Origin: Pyrocephalus nanus
Taxonomy: Eukaryota > Chordata > Aves > Passeriformes > Tyrannidae
DNA length: 64,000 nucleotides
Direction of reading: 5' to 3'
Assembly (NCBI GenBank): GCA_038380795.1
Contig: CM076259.1
Location: 28,688,977 to 28,752,976, forward strand
A program made the translations under genes and the position numbers. This document shows, piece after piece, positions 52,871 through 64,000 of this stretch. Within the stretch, counting starts at the first letter, position 1; each line of letters starts with the position of its first letter. Under the pieces are notes generated by a model. That model worked only from the letters and a program-made list of their open reading frames with translations, was not told where the DNA came from and did not search any database.

Positions 52871-52956
52871 GCCTGATACAGCAAGACTTTTTATTCATAT
52901 CAGATTGAAGTTCAATGGTTTTCTCTTTCACTTTATCTTCATGTTCTTTTAAAAAC
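52866..52956 (-). CDS. CRACR2A: CRACR2A terminal coding exon with CCIRQ prenylation tail
   Basis: The acceptor is tcctccag. The coding part is 91 bases, encoding [17 protein letters not shown] then [12 protein letters not shown] and TAA at 52866-52868. The di-cysteine three residues from the end is a CCXXX Rab geranylgeranylation motif. The stop codon overlaps an AATAAA. Confidence 0.92.
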
Positions 52957-55900
52957 CTGGAGGAAAGAAACAATGCTTTAGAGAAAAAAGTCAATAATAC
53001 CCATAAGAGATCAAACAAAAAGCATTTTCCCAAGCCTATTAAATTGTCCAGAGAATAACAGAAAATTATAGAACATTGCAAACTAACAAACAAACAGAAA
53101 AGTACAATTACGGTGGCTCCATCACAAAACTGCCTTCATTCATTTAGTTAGAAAAATTTAGTGCTGATTGTTAGCATTTATTGTATATTATGGAGACTCA
53201 AAACAGTGACTTCTATTTGTTATTTCTGAGGCCAGAACAAAACAAAACCATATCCAGCTACCTAGACACTTATCAATTACCTCACATTTTCCCAAAATTT
53301 CACTCATTTCAGCAACAATATTAAAGATCTGCCAACTCATTACCATTGTCTTCTTTTCTGTAAGTAGTTCAGAGGGGACATATTTTCCTATATTTTTACC
53401 TCTAGCCTTTATATAACTTCAAAAATCCATTTCTCCCTTTCTCCCAGCCCCCAGGCAGACAGCAGAATTTCATCTGTAATGAGCAGAGGGAAGAAGCATA
53501 TCCACTGTCCTGCTGCAAGGAGTCAGCAGCATCCATTTTCAAGTATATTTCTCTAAACCTTCAAGACATTCTTGCAAGACCTATCACAACATCCTAGGCC
53601 CTCAGCTTTCCTAGCAACAATTCATGTGTTTCTGGATCTATACAGAGCTTCCCTAGCTTAACATAGGACTCTTTATGCACCTGAGCAACTACTCAGTCAG
53701 AGCAATAGGGTCAGGCTACAGACGAGTTTAAAAGGAAAAAATATTTCATCTCTCTAAGTTCCTATAGAACTAATTTAACCAAGAGAATTCACTCTATCAT
53801 CAACGACAGGGCAGTCAGGCACATGAATTTATAGACTGTGTTTTTCTTACCTAGCTAAGTGAAGCACAGACTTTTCCACATTGTACCCAGAACATGCACT
53901 GCATTCATAGAAAATTAAATTGTAATCCTACAATCAAACAAAAAGACCATTTTAACTATTTTTGCACAATATCTCACTCCAGTTTTAAAAAAAGCAATGC
54001 AGATAAGCTGAAATATGTAAATAAAGAAACAGAAATAGATCATCTTAGGAAAAATTATGATTTAATTCTAGAACTAACAGTGAAGAGTAACAAAAGAAAT
54101 CCAAGCACTGCTCACAAACAACAATCATATGATTCTCTTAGCAGATATTTGTTATATACAGTAGCTTTGGCTGTAAGAGCTGAAACACAAACATGCCTTG
54201 TAAGGTACTAAAGTCTTGTAAACTTTCTTTGTGACCCTCAGGCAACTAGTACATCACTGAGTGCTGGACAAAGCAAATGAAAAGAATTCCAGTAACTTTT
54301 GTTTCATCCTTTTGTACATGTGAATTTTTACTGCACCTTCTCTTGCAGTCAGCCTGCACCTTTGGTTTTGTATCTCCTGGGAGCTTTGCAATTAAAAACA
54401 GTAGATAAATGATCAAGTCTTGGAGAAATTCTCAGCACTTCAGCTGAAGTCTTATCACCATAAATGCAAATGCAAAAGATTATCTGCACAAAAGCTTGAC
54501 CTAGCAGTGGTGACTGCAAAGAAGTTTGAAAGGGAATGACAGATAATCCTCCAAAATAGACATCTGTCTAACTTCACAACATACTACATTACAGCTCATC
54601 TACACTGCCTCTATGGAATTAGAACATGTCCTTTTACCCATCCAGATTTCAAGGTTCCATTCACTTTCCACTTTTCTATGTGTCTTATTGCTATTTATGG
54701 CAGTAGCTTAAAATTCAAATAAATAAGTCAGTACTTTAGGAAATTACAATCACATCTGCAAATTTTCATTTGTTATAAACTGTGGCTACTGCATTAGTAC
54801 TTATTTAACCACTCTTCATAAGACACTTACAATTCAGTTTTCAAAGGTTCCCACTAAAATGACCAGGTATTCCAGTTGTAGTTTGGGCTTTTTTACATAC
54901 ATACAACATGCTTCAAAACTCACACAACTTTTGTAAATTTCTGTTGTCTTCACGAAATTCCAGAGACAAGAAGTGGAGGAAAGAATTGTCATAAATACGG
55001 TGGTTTATTTTAGCATCATTAACAAAGGGCTCCAGTGTTAACATATTAGTTTTGAATATGTTGTTAATGGTTACATTGTTCTAGTAAAAAACAGGACTGA
55101 ACCACTTGCAGGAATTTCTAGATGGCCAGATAAGCACAGAAGAGCAGAGAAGGAAGAAATCAGGCAATGTTAGTGTTGGATAGCTATTTTTTTTTTTTTT
55201 TTTAAACCAGTGTTCTGTATAACATTTACAATTATGTAACCCTATGATTCTCTTGCTTTTCTTAGGAAAGGTTTAAGATAAAATTTGACTGGGTCAAATT
55301 TCTTACTAGCTATGCAAACAGAAGTTTGAAATAAAATTTACACTCTCTTCTTTCTGCCGAGCTGGTCAGGACTCTTAACAGAAAACTCACTGTGGTCAGC
55401 TTCAGCTACTTTATGTCAGTCAAGCAGAGTGTGATGATACTCCTCTGACATCTTCCCCACATACAACAGAATGTCACTAGAGGAGAACTCCCAGTGATGA
55501 CATCATTTACACTGGTATGAATCTGAATGGATTTTTCAACAAACTGCATGGGTGGAAAGAGAGCAATTTAAACTCAATTGATAATAATGGCTTAATTCTG
55601 TCTGTCTGGCAAAAGGTTTTCTCTGAAAGGGGAGACAGTCTGGAAATGCAAAGTGTCATTCCTTTGATTTAAAGAGGAAACTTTAATTGATAGCATACAC
55701 AAGGAGCACAAAGTAGCAGAAGGCAGGACACATATAATGAATAAGCCACGGAACATCATCCATCTCCATCCAAGAATTAGCTATTGAACCTTGGAAACCA
55801 CTGCCAATTACTCCATTTTAAAAACTTACCTGCAAATCAGCAGACATCTAAAGAACAGTGAGGAAAATTAATTATTACCAAAGGGAGATGGGTGATTTCT

Positions 55901-58900
55901 GTCCTGTAAAGTAGCATCACTCTGAGAATAGCTCCCTCATTAGCAGTATTTATGTAACAATGCCACTGACAGGTTGACAAAGGAGGTACTGAATGAACAC
56001 ACAGAAACAGTCCTTATCCCATGAAGCATATAAAGTCTGCAGTCAAGGCAGACAAAGGCATTACTATCTTATTTTATAGCTGAGGAAGAGTGATAGAGAA
56101 GGATTTATTGACCCATTTAAGATCTGTCAGGAAATATGTGCAGGGCCAAAATAAAATCTTTCTGAGTATGAGCATGCCTGAGCCGCACCTTTATCATAAA
56201 GCATTTTAATAATTGTCAATGGCTACACTAATCCATTCAAATAGAACATTAGCTGTTCCTGCATGCTCTAAAGATGTCTGAATATTCTATGTGTTGTTGT
56301 ACTTATATGATCTCCTGATCACACCAGATCAAGCTAAGCTAAACAGGTATTTGTTAAATGGAGTTTTCTTTCTGGATCCTCGGCTAAAAAAGTCAAATGT
56401 ACTTCCACGATCCCTATGGTCATTCCATTCCCCTTTCACAAGGTGGAACACAAACTGCAACTACCAGACTTCTCAAATGACAAGGACTCTCTTCAGGCTG
56501 CCATTCTTCCTTTTAATAATGAACTGTGCTGCCTGCCTTGCAAAGGAGTGACGTGAATTTGTAGTACACTGATTTACAAGGTGTTGGGAGAGAAGAAGCA
56601 AAACAAGGGTTAACATAGCTGGGCTGGAATGGACTCTGAAAGTACATGTTTCTTTCTGACTACAGAAAAAGCTAGGTCAAACCAAACCTATCCCATGAGA
56701 CACTGAAACAGTCCTTAAAACTGTTGGACTTCAGGGTCAACAGGCTAATCTGATTCTTTGTCTGCATAAGAACAGCTTGTTTTCACCAAATATGGTTTTA
56801 TTTGTATCATCTCATCATCCAGTCCTGTGTATTTTGGATCATTTGTGAGTAATTCACTGTAAGTGATTATTCACAAAATAGGTAACTCAGTTGCGTTCAC
56901 TAACAGAGACAGTGGTATGTGGTTTCATAAGAATTACATGGTCATTTAGCAAGAATTAATATTTCATTAAAATTCATGGTTATTATTAGCTCAGCAGGCA
57001 AATTATTATAATTTAATTATATCAATGCTGCTTTTCAACTAATCCATTGTCATTAATCATTCCTTAACTACCTCAGGCAGCACATTCACACAAATGAGTC
57101 ATTCAGATCCATTCATTTGATTATAACCATCTTATTTGACAACTTTCTTTGTTTTACTTATGCAAAACATTTTATTTTTTTGCATGACATGTTAGAATTA
57201 ATAGCCTGGTGGGCTGTGAATTCTATATACTAGAATGATTCATCTTTGTTTTAACTAGTACAATTTTTTTAGAGAGTGAAATGACACGTAAGACACCTAC
57301 TCTCTGTCCATTTAGCATTTATGTGTCACTTGTTTTTTCACAGGATTCAGTGTTACACCCTGGAGTCTCTTCTAGCCTCCAAGGTCTCAAAGCTATTAGC
57401 ATTTCCTTGCATAGAAGAAAATAAAGCTGATTTCCTATAGGGAGAACCTTTGAGGGATAAAGTTCCAGATTGATATTGCTCTCCTATAAAATCAAAATAA
57501 TGGATACAAACCCGAACATGGAGGTACAATTTCAAAAGGCTGTATGAATAACCAGATTAAGATAAAAAGAGATCTGGCCCTAATTCTTTCAGTTATAGAG
57601 AGGTGCCTTGCAGAAATCTATCCTGCAAGAAAAATTCAGCTGCATTTCAAATTTCAAAAATACCCTTTTTGGTTACTAGCAAGCAGAGCTGTAAATCTAT
57701 TTTCAAAGGAGAAACACATAAATATGTGAAATCCAGCACATTGTGTAATTTAGGTATATTCAGTTAATTTTTCAGGAATATTGAAATGACTTATTATTAA
57801 ATAAATGAATATTCTGCAGGCATTGATGTTCAAACTATATGCACTGCATAGAAAGATTCAAAAGAAAATTTGATAGGCATGGCACACAGGAATATAAACA
57901 AGTCTCTGGTATTTGCAGTCCCTTTAATGCTTAAATTATGCCCATGGATAACCAGTGCTGTGATAGATGCAGACTGCTAACTTATTTTATCTCTTTGATG
58001 GAAAGTTACTAAAAGTAAACATGTTTTCTACTCCTACCACAGGAGTAACAGATGGTCTTCTGTGGTTTTACAGGAGGTAGGAGGGAGAAAAGGTCCCCAA
58101 ATTATCTCTCTTTTAAGAATCCATCCACAGAGGAGAAGAAAAAAAGAGGGAGAAAAAAAAGAAGGGAAGAAAAAAAATAGAGAGAAAAAGAGAAGAGAGA
58201 CAGAAGAGAGACAACGAGAATGAACTCTTAGATTACTTTTTTCTCCACTCACTTTTTTTTTTTTTTTTTTAATTTTTTCTTTTTTTGTTCTGTTGGTTGG
58301 TTTGGTTTTGGGATGTTTTCTTTTAATCTAGACAGAGTTATAACTACTATAATTATCAGCACTTACATCACTGAGAGCTGAACTGATGAGTGTGATGGGG
58401 TTCCTAATCCTTAAAAATACTCATCTGATCAAAATTAATCTGTGTTTCTATGAATTTAGACACACTGAGATTCCATTTTAAAACCTTCACCCTCAAGCTT
58501 TGTTAGGGAACCTTACCTTAGCAAGATGCTCTCCCATTCCCATAGGGACCTCACGCTCCTTTTCATTATCAGTTTTATTACCCAACAAAAGGACAGGCAC
58601 ATTCTCCCCTGTTGCCTCCTGCAGAATAAAGAACAAATATCAGCTGAGTGAGGCCTTGTATTTAAAAAAAAAAAAAAATCACAGATCAAGAGGATAAAAG
58701 ATAACAAATGTCACACTATGACAAGATATTTAAGACTTAACACATGAGCCAGGTATGTGGCGCTTTACTTGCAAATATGTCAGGAGTTAAAGTTGGATAA
58801 AAGACATGAAAAAGACAGAATGCTAAGATTACACTAGCTTGGCATTTTTTTAATAACAGCACAGAAGCTCATTAGACTATATTAAAATGGGAGAGAGAAA

Positions 58901-61900
58901 ACCACCATACTACACAAGCTCAGACATTGTGTGTTTATTGCCATTTCTTTTCTAATTACATGGCCAAGAAAAATAATGACAACACCTGGATACAATTACG
59001 CCAAATGAATTACATAAAACAGTGGAGAAATACACAAAATAGGCCCCCAAAAATACAGAGAATAGACAGAAATCAAAATTCATTCTGAAAAGGGTTATAA
59101 TTATCACAGTGAGTGCCTTCATAAAGTGGGCTGAATGCTACAGCAGTAAATGGACTTGGCTGTATGTCCAACTTAGCAACAGTTTGCAGCAAACAAAATT
59201 AGTCAGTAAAGAAGAGTGAACTGTTACAGCTTGGAAAAAGGTTTTAACCACAATATTCAATCTTTCTGAATCAAAATCTAAAAAGCTTTTACCATGCCAA
59301 ATTAAAAGTCACTGATTTATTAAGATCATATATTTAATAAGGGCCTGCTTTTATCAAATGCATACTAACATTACTTAAGTAAGACTACTCATGTGGAATA
59401 ACTATGCCTGTTTGGAAACATTTGAATGACTGAGTCCTAATTTGAACTCACAAAGCCACTTCTTCGTCTTTATGGAAAACAGAGTATTATATTAGAGCGC
59501 ATGGCCAATAAAATCAGGCTAAACGATCTTTACATATCAATTTGTCCCTTACTTTTTCAGTGAACAAACAGCAAGTCACACTTTGTTCACGCTGACTCAG
59601 CCCTTTATGGCAGCAGCCAGAGTTTTGTTTTTTGTTCTGGCCACAAGCAAATTCAGCTGCTTACACTCTTAGTACGTTTTAGTTTTTAGTTTACTGAAGT
59701 CACTCAGTGGCATGGTCTAGGATTTTATTTTCATGTGGTTGAAAGAATGATTTCCAGGAAACTGAACTGTCTATCATGAGGCAGTTTTATAGCACTAATG
59801 TAGTACTTTGTAGCACTTCAAACCGTATTTTTAAGTTTATGGCTTATGTTCACAATATGGTCAACTTCCCATGAGCTACATGGCTTGACTTGGTTGTCAA
59901 ACTGCTAGTAATGATCAGTGACCATCAGATCACCATCACTGATCAAAGCGCCTCTCAACACTAGCAGTGATCCCATGGGAGTCATGAGCTAAATTACCTT
60001 TATGACAAATCAGAGGGCTCCACGCTGAGATTTCCCCATGCCCATATCTGAAGTCCTTAAAAGCCTGGAACCATGGGGGGTTTTTCACAGAAATTAAAAA
60101 CATCTTTAATGGTAACTATGCAGACCAAACTCACTAGCAGAAATGTACTTGTGACAACACAAGAAACATGCTGATTTCTGTGATTTGCCCTGCTAACAGC
60201 CCTTGTTCAGAAGAAGGCAGAGAATAATGACACTAGAGTTTAGATTTAAAGTTATGTCATGTTACCTCAATGCTTATCAGCCACTGCCTCACAGCTGTGA
60301 ATGTGTCTTTTGCTGTTATATCGTACATCACAATGACACCATCAGCTTTTCTGAAAAACTGCTTGGTAATACTTCGGTACCTACAAGTAAGAATGTGTTT
60401 ATGGCTCTCTTCAACGGAAGCAGTAATCTGATACAGAAAAATTTATAGTAATTCCCCCCCCCTCCCCTCCATCTCCCAAAGGAATATGCTGACATACAGT
60501 TTCTTCTGATCATCACCTAGTAAGGGTTAAAGCCCTGTTAATGGGGTTCACCTATGCATTCTAAAATTCCATAAACTAGTCAAGAGAGAAGCTGTAATAC
60601 TGATTTTCACTGCAGACTCTGTTTGAAAGATGAAGCTTATTATAAATCATAGTAAACAATCCCATTCTTCTTGAAGCACCAGACCCCACACATTACTGCA
60701 AAGACAAATAATTTGTTGGGGGAAAAAAAAAAATTAAAAGAAACTGTTTGGAGAAGTTCTTCCTGCCTTCTTTAATTGATTCTGTGTTAAGCTGGATAAC
60801 CAGCTGCATATCTCACCTTCTCCCACCCTCTTTATTTTAGATTGGAGGAGAAATTTCCCCTTCACGAAATGCTCTTTAGTAACAGAAAACTACAGAACAG
60901 GTGAGGAGATGGGGAAAAAAAAAAACGCTGAAAACTTAAAGAAATTTAGAGTTCTTTGGCTACAATGGGATTGTTTTGATAAAAAATTCTCTTTGTTATC
61001 TGCTAAGAAATTTTCTGCCATATAAATAATTCTAGGTTCATTTAAAAATCAGTCTTCCTCCTAAAGCAACTGTGTGGTGTTAAACTTTTAAGAGTTCAAA
61101 TAATCTCTTTTACAGATTGGCAGTTTCTCAATGGACTTTGCAGCAAATCAGCACACTATTGACGCAAGGGAAGGATTTAAACTGGCTCTATTAGGAATTT
61201 GTTCCTCTCCTGAGAAGCAGGATTAGGTCCGTGCTTACTAATCTTCAAACAGATGATTCAAGGAGGCAAAACCTTAAAATGTATGTCGGTTTTGATTGGG
61301 ATAGAATTAATTCCATCACGCAGTCTGCATTTCAAACAAGGAGTTTTGTCACTTTCACCCCTCCAATTCTCTCCTCCATCCCACTGAATGGGGGAGTGAA
61401 GGAACAGCTACACAGCTTAGCTGACTCCTAGTGTTCTCACCGTTCCTGGCCAGCAGTGTCCCAGAGCTGCAGCGCTACTTGGGTATTATCTACTGTGACA
61501 GTTTTCACGTTGTAATCCACACCTACAACAGAAATGCAAGGTAAGTTCTCTCTTTATATACTGTTTGAAAACTGGATCCAGCAAATAGCAAAAACTCCAG
61601 AAAGGTTACAAGATAGATATTATATTAAGAATTATGTCTATAGTCTCCAACTATCAGAGGACAACAAGAGCTTTTATTTGCCCAAAGTTCTTCAGTAATA
61701 AAATAATGAACGTTAATAGCATAGTTCAATTTTGTAAAAGCTGTAAGGTAAGTCAATTTCCAAATCAGGGAACATGAGTCAAGGGTCCATTTGACAGTCC
61801 ACAGCAGTCCAAGCCATTTAGCCTGGAATTCATGCTGTATAACTTCAGCTGTATGAAATTTGTTAGTTTAGTCAGAGCTAACCACGTAAGCACCTTCTAC

Positions 61901-63561
61901 AATTAGTGGAAAAACACAAGGCACAGCACAGAGGACAATGGAACCTAAGAGAAATGCTGAAGATAAATGGATGGAATACATGGAGAACCTCCCACCTACC
62001 CTGTTCAGAATATAGAAGATGAGCTCACTACAGTTACATTAGCCCTCAAATTAAGGGGATAAATGGAAGTGAGATAAAAATTAATTTCTCTAAACTTTTA
62101 AATGAATCCTCTCCCAATTTCCCTAACCTGTGAAGATGTAAGTAAGTATCTTCTGGATATTTATAACAATAATTAGAGTCTTAAATGTCAATCAGTCACT
62201 GCCTCCTCCTAATGACAATCTGCATTTTCTTCTATCACAGTGTACTGTATCACAAAACCACAAAATCATTGAATAATTCAGGTTGGAAGGGATCTCAGTT
62301 GGGCATCAACCATTTCTTTGGGGCCATTTTCCACATCAGTGGGATTTTTGCCACTGGCAGTAATGAAAAAGCATCTACGTCTGCATTCCTTCAACAGACA
62401 ACTACAAAATCTGCATGGAAGACATATCCATTGCTTATGTCTCAAGGGAAGAAATCTGAACTGTTCCATAGAAATTCAATGAGAACACTCTTCTCCAGAT
62501 TGTTCACTTGACTTTTCAACTGGCTGTATCTTGCCAGCCACAGTCCACACCTATGAAACTCATTGATGTGAACTTTAAAAGTCAAAGCTATGACAAATAC
62601 TTTCTTGCCATTTTCTTTGCAAGAACCCTGGATGACCAGCCAAAAGATGAAAAAGGTCAGACTCACTCCTTTTCTTTTAGAAAACTTGCACACGCTATGT
62701 AAGACCTCAGATTACAGACAAGTGTATTGGCCACGTACAAAACATCATGAATAGAACACAGCATAGAGGTCTATAGGATATATGAATAGACAATTGCATA
62801 TGAGTGTCTAAGCTCCCATTCCAGTTAACAAAGATGTAGTCAATGAAAACCTAGAAATCTAGGAAATTACTAAGCTCACCTTGAAGTAGGCATCAAGGGT
62901 CTAGGTGCCTAGGCTCTTCTTTCTGACTGGATTAATTTGGAGAGGATGGGAGGGTAGAAATCAACTCTTTCCTCACAGGCACCTAGGACCTTGCATGTCC
63001 TACTTATACAACATCTGAGATGCTCTTTGGTAATCAACATATTCCATATGGCAGAACACCCAGGAGACCTGCTCTCTTCCAAAGCAGCAGGAGGGCAGGA
63101 TATCCATTTCAGAATAGTCAGATCTAAAAGGAAATTCCAGCTTCACTGCAATCAGTAGGATTTTTCTGATTTATTTCAGTGCTGCCAGGATTTCACATCT
63201 CCATCAATTATCTGCTTCCCAGTTTAGGAGAACTCACTTTGCGTGTCCTACTTATACAACAGCTGTATGCTTCTGTTTTATAACACAGGGCCTATCTCAG
63301 TAGAGGCTGTTAAGCACTATTGGAACAAAAATAATAATAGGAATCATGTTTCTTAAACTTACCTACAGTAGCAGCTGTGCCTGGGAAAAAACGATCTTCA
63401 CAAAATCTTCTTAAGAATGAAGTCTTTCCCACACTTGAATTGCCCACAAAAATAATCTTGAATAAGTGCTCTGGGACAGAATTTATTCTCTCCTCCTTCA
63501 AGTAAGAGCAAAAATTAGTCTCAAACTGTTCTATAAATCTTGTTGCCTCTCCAGTTTGAGG
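52866..63561 (-). CDS. CRACR2A: CRACR2A (EFCAB4B, Rab46), C-terminal Rab GTPase half; upstream exons outside window
   Basis: CRACR2A is a calcium-binding regulator of store-operated calcium channels. Its long form adds a Rab GTPase domain (Rab46) acting on vesicles and Weibel-Palade bodies. Six minus-strand exons (63363-63561, 61441-61522, 60266-60380, 58517-58618, 53851-53927, 52866-52956) join in frame to 666 bases, giving 221 residues plus TAA. Visible are the P-loop VGNSSVGKT, switch II WDTAGQE, the guanine-specificity motif GNKTD, the G5-like ECSA and a terminal CCIRQ, a CCXXX-type geranylgeranylation motif as in Rab11. EF hands and coiled coil should be encoded beyond 64000. RASEF (Rab45) and RAB44 are related alternatives, but sequence and position next to convergent PRMT8 favour CRACR2A. 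Confidence 0.92.
52957..53850 (-). other. CRACR2A last intron
   Basis: An 894-base intron between the ECSA exon and the terminal exon, with canonical borders on the minus strand. No repeats or other genes were recognised. Confidence 0.8.
53851..53927 (-). CDS. CRACR2A: CRACR2A exon with G5-like ECSA motif
   Basis: A 77-base exon, acceptor attgtag and donor gtaaga. It encodes [20 protein letters not shown] and then VLHLA with two bases of an arginine codon. ECSA stands at the G5 position; the usual lysine of SAK is replaced by cysteine here, which is also atypical in the human protein as recalled (tyrosine there). Confidence 0.92.
53928..58516 (-). other. CRACR2A intron between NKTD and ECSA exons
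   Basis: A 4.6 kb intron. It holds a T-run at about 55188-55204 and a purine-rich tract at about 58130-58210 followed by a T-run. No gene or clear transposon was recognised. Confidence 0.75.
58130..58275. repeat. Purine tract followed by T-run
   Basis: Positions about 58130-58210 are nearly all A and G (GAGAAGAAAAAAAG units). After about 45 bases a run of about 20 T follows (58251-58271). Seen directly. Confidence 0.85.
58517..58618 (-). CDS. CRACR2A: CRACR2A exon with guanine-specificity motif NKTD
   Basis: A 102-base exon in phase 0, acceptor tctgcag and donor gtaagg. It encodes [20 protein letters not shown] and then [19 protein letters not shown] is the G4 NKxD motif that selects guanine. 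Confidence 0.94.
58619..60265 (-). other. CRACR2A intron before the NKTD exon
   Basis: A 1.6 kb intron with canonical borders. The only structure noted is a nested inverted repeat at 59902-59967. Confidence 0.75.
60266..60380 (-). CDS. CRACR2A: CRACR2A exon, central Rab fold
   Basis: A 115-base exon, acceptor cttgtag and donor gtaaca. It encodes [20 protein letters not shown] and then [23 protein letters not shown] followed by FRKADGV matches the Rab family region after switch II, and the YDIT strand is typical of Rab proteins. Confidence 0.94.
60381..61440 (-). other. CRACR2A intron between switch II exon and central exon
   Basis: A 1.1 kb intron with canonical borders. A short C-run lies near 60455-60470. 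Nothing else was recognised. Confidence 0.75.
61441..61522 (-). CDS. CRACR2A: CRACR2A exon with switch II (DTAGQE)
   Basis: An 82-base exon, acceptor ttgtag and donor gtgaga on the minus strand. It encodes [20 protein letters not shown] and then DTAGQE plus two bases of an arginine codon. WDTAGQE is the G3/switch II motif. The glutamine that is usually needed for intrinsic GTP hydrolysis is present. Confidence 0.94.
61523..63362 (-). other. CRACR2A intron after the P-loop exon
   Basis: A 1.8 kb intron holding a short CR1-like fragment near 62250-62345 and a duplicated 18-mer at 62996 and 63244. No further exon was recognised. Confidence 0.75.
62250..62345 (-). mobile_element. Short CR1-like 3' fragment (minus orientation)
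   Basis: The plus strand shows aaaatcattgaataattcag then gttggaagggatctc, the CR1 3' terminal motif in reverse complement. Similarity ends soon after. Confidence 0.65.
63363..63561 (-). CDS. CRACR2A: CRACR2A exon with linker and P-loop
   Basis: On the minus strand the acceptor is catctcag and the donor gtaagt; the exon is 199 bases. It encodes a short linker ([13 protein letters not shown] and onward), then [20 protein letters not shown] and [14 protein letters not shown] with the first base of a glycine codon. GNSSVGKT is the Walker A/G1 loop that binds nucleotide phosphates, and the threonine in AATVG is the switch I G2 position. The open frame runs through the acceptor to an ATG at 63606, so an intronic start is formally possible, but the ATG lies within the preceding intron. 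Confidence 0.92.
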
Positions 63562-64000
63562 CTGAGATGAGAAAAAGAATAGTTTAAATCCTCTCATGTT
63601 CTCCATTACTCATGAAGCAATATTCTGTTTCTTAAAATAACTCTGCATTTCAGATGTTTGCTATGCATCATTCCAGATTATTTGAAGTGCAGTGATTTGC
63701 ACTGAGCTCTGGAAGTATACTGAATATGAACCTTTGCATGACACTGCATTGAAAAATGAATGAAACTGCCTAAATAAAACAGTTTATGTTCATGGCCACA
63801 AATCAAAATTTATAAAGCTTCACACAGCTCCACTCAGTAGCTTCACCCTATACCAATGACACAGAGGAAGCAGCACATCTTCATCTACATAACAGAAGCA
63901 AAGTCATAATTTTTTGGCTTATGCCACCAGACTCTTCTCTCTGCTACTACCATGGAGCCAAGAGCTTCCATCCAATTACTGCATTTCTACATCCATTCAA
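63562..64000 (-). other. CRACR2A intron upstream of the P-loop exon (partial)
   Basis: The sequence to the window edge shows no recognisable coiled-coil or proline-rich coding exon on the minus strand. It is read as intron. Confidence 0.6.

Overview
This is an ordinary vertebrate nuclear genome window, most likely from a bird. It is AT-rich and gene-sparse, with short exons separated by long GT-AG introns. The recognisable interspersed repeats are nearly all CR1-type LINE fragments, including 3' ends that carry the short ATTCT-rich tail typical of avian CR1. No bacterial, viral, CRISPR or operon-like features were seen.

Layout: (1) Positions 1-37539 hold most of the plus-strand gene PRMT8, a membrane-anchored type I protein arginine methyltransferase. 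Nine coding exons (11828-12013 through 37456-37539) join in frame and give 369 residues plus a stop. This equals the expected PRMT8 length without the short first exon, which carries the N-terminal anchor and was not found here. It presumably lies upstream, so 1-11827 is read as intron 1. (2) A 3' UTR follows, probably ending near 38.9-39.1 kb. (3) Positions about 39.1-52.8 kb are intergenic, with CR1 copies and an unidentified inverted repeat pair. (4) Positions 52866-63561 on the minus strand hold the last six coding exons of CRACR2A (EFCAB4B, the large GTPase Rab46). They encode a complete Rab-like GTPase domain of about 221 residues ending in a di-cysteine prenylation motif. The EF-hand and coiled-coil exons should lie beyond position 64000.

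The two genes converge tail to tail, as recalled for PRMT8 and CRACR2A on human chromosome 12p13. They are not known to share a pathway: PRMT8 is a plasma-membrane arginine methyltransferase mainly of neurons, and CRACR2A links calcium entry and vesicle traffic in immune and endothelial cells. No previously undescribed system was found. Points worth a second look are the retained GTPase half of CRACR2A, one weak PRMT8 splice donor, paired inverted CR1 fragments, perfect adjacent hairpins inside one CR1 copy, and an unidentified inverted repeat pair near 47.4 and 50.5 kb. All splice sites were assigned by eye from reading frame, GT-AG borders and family knowledge, without transcript data.
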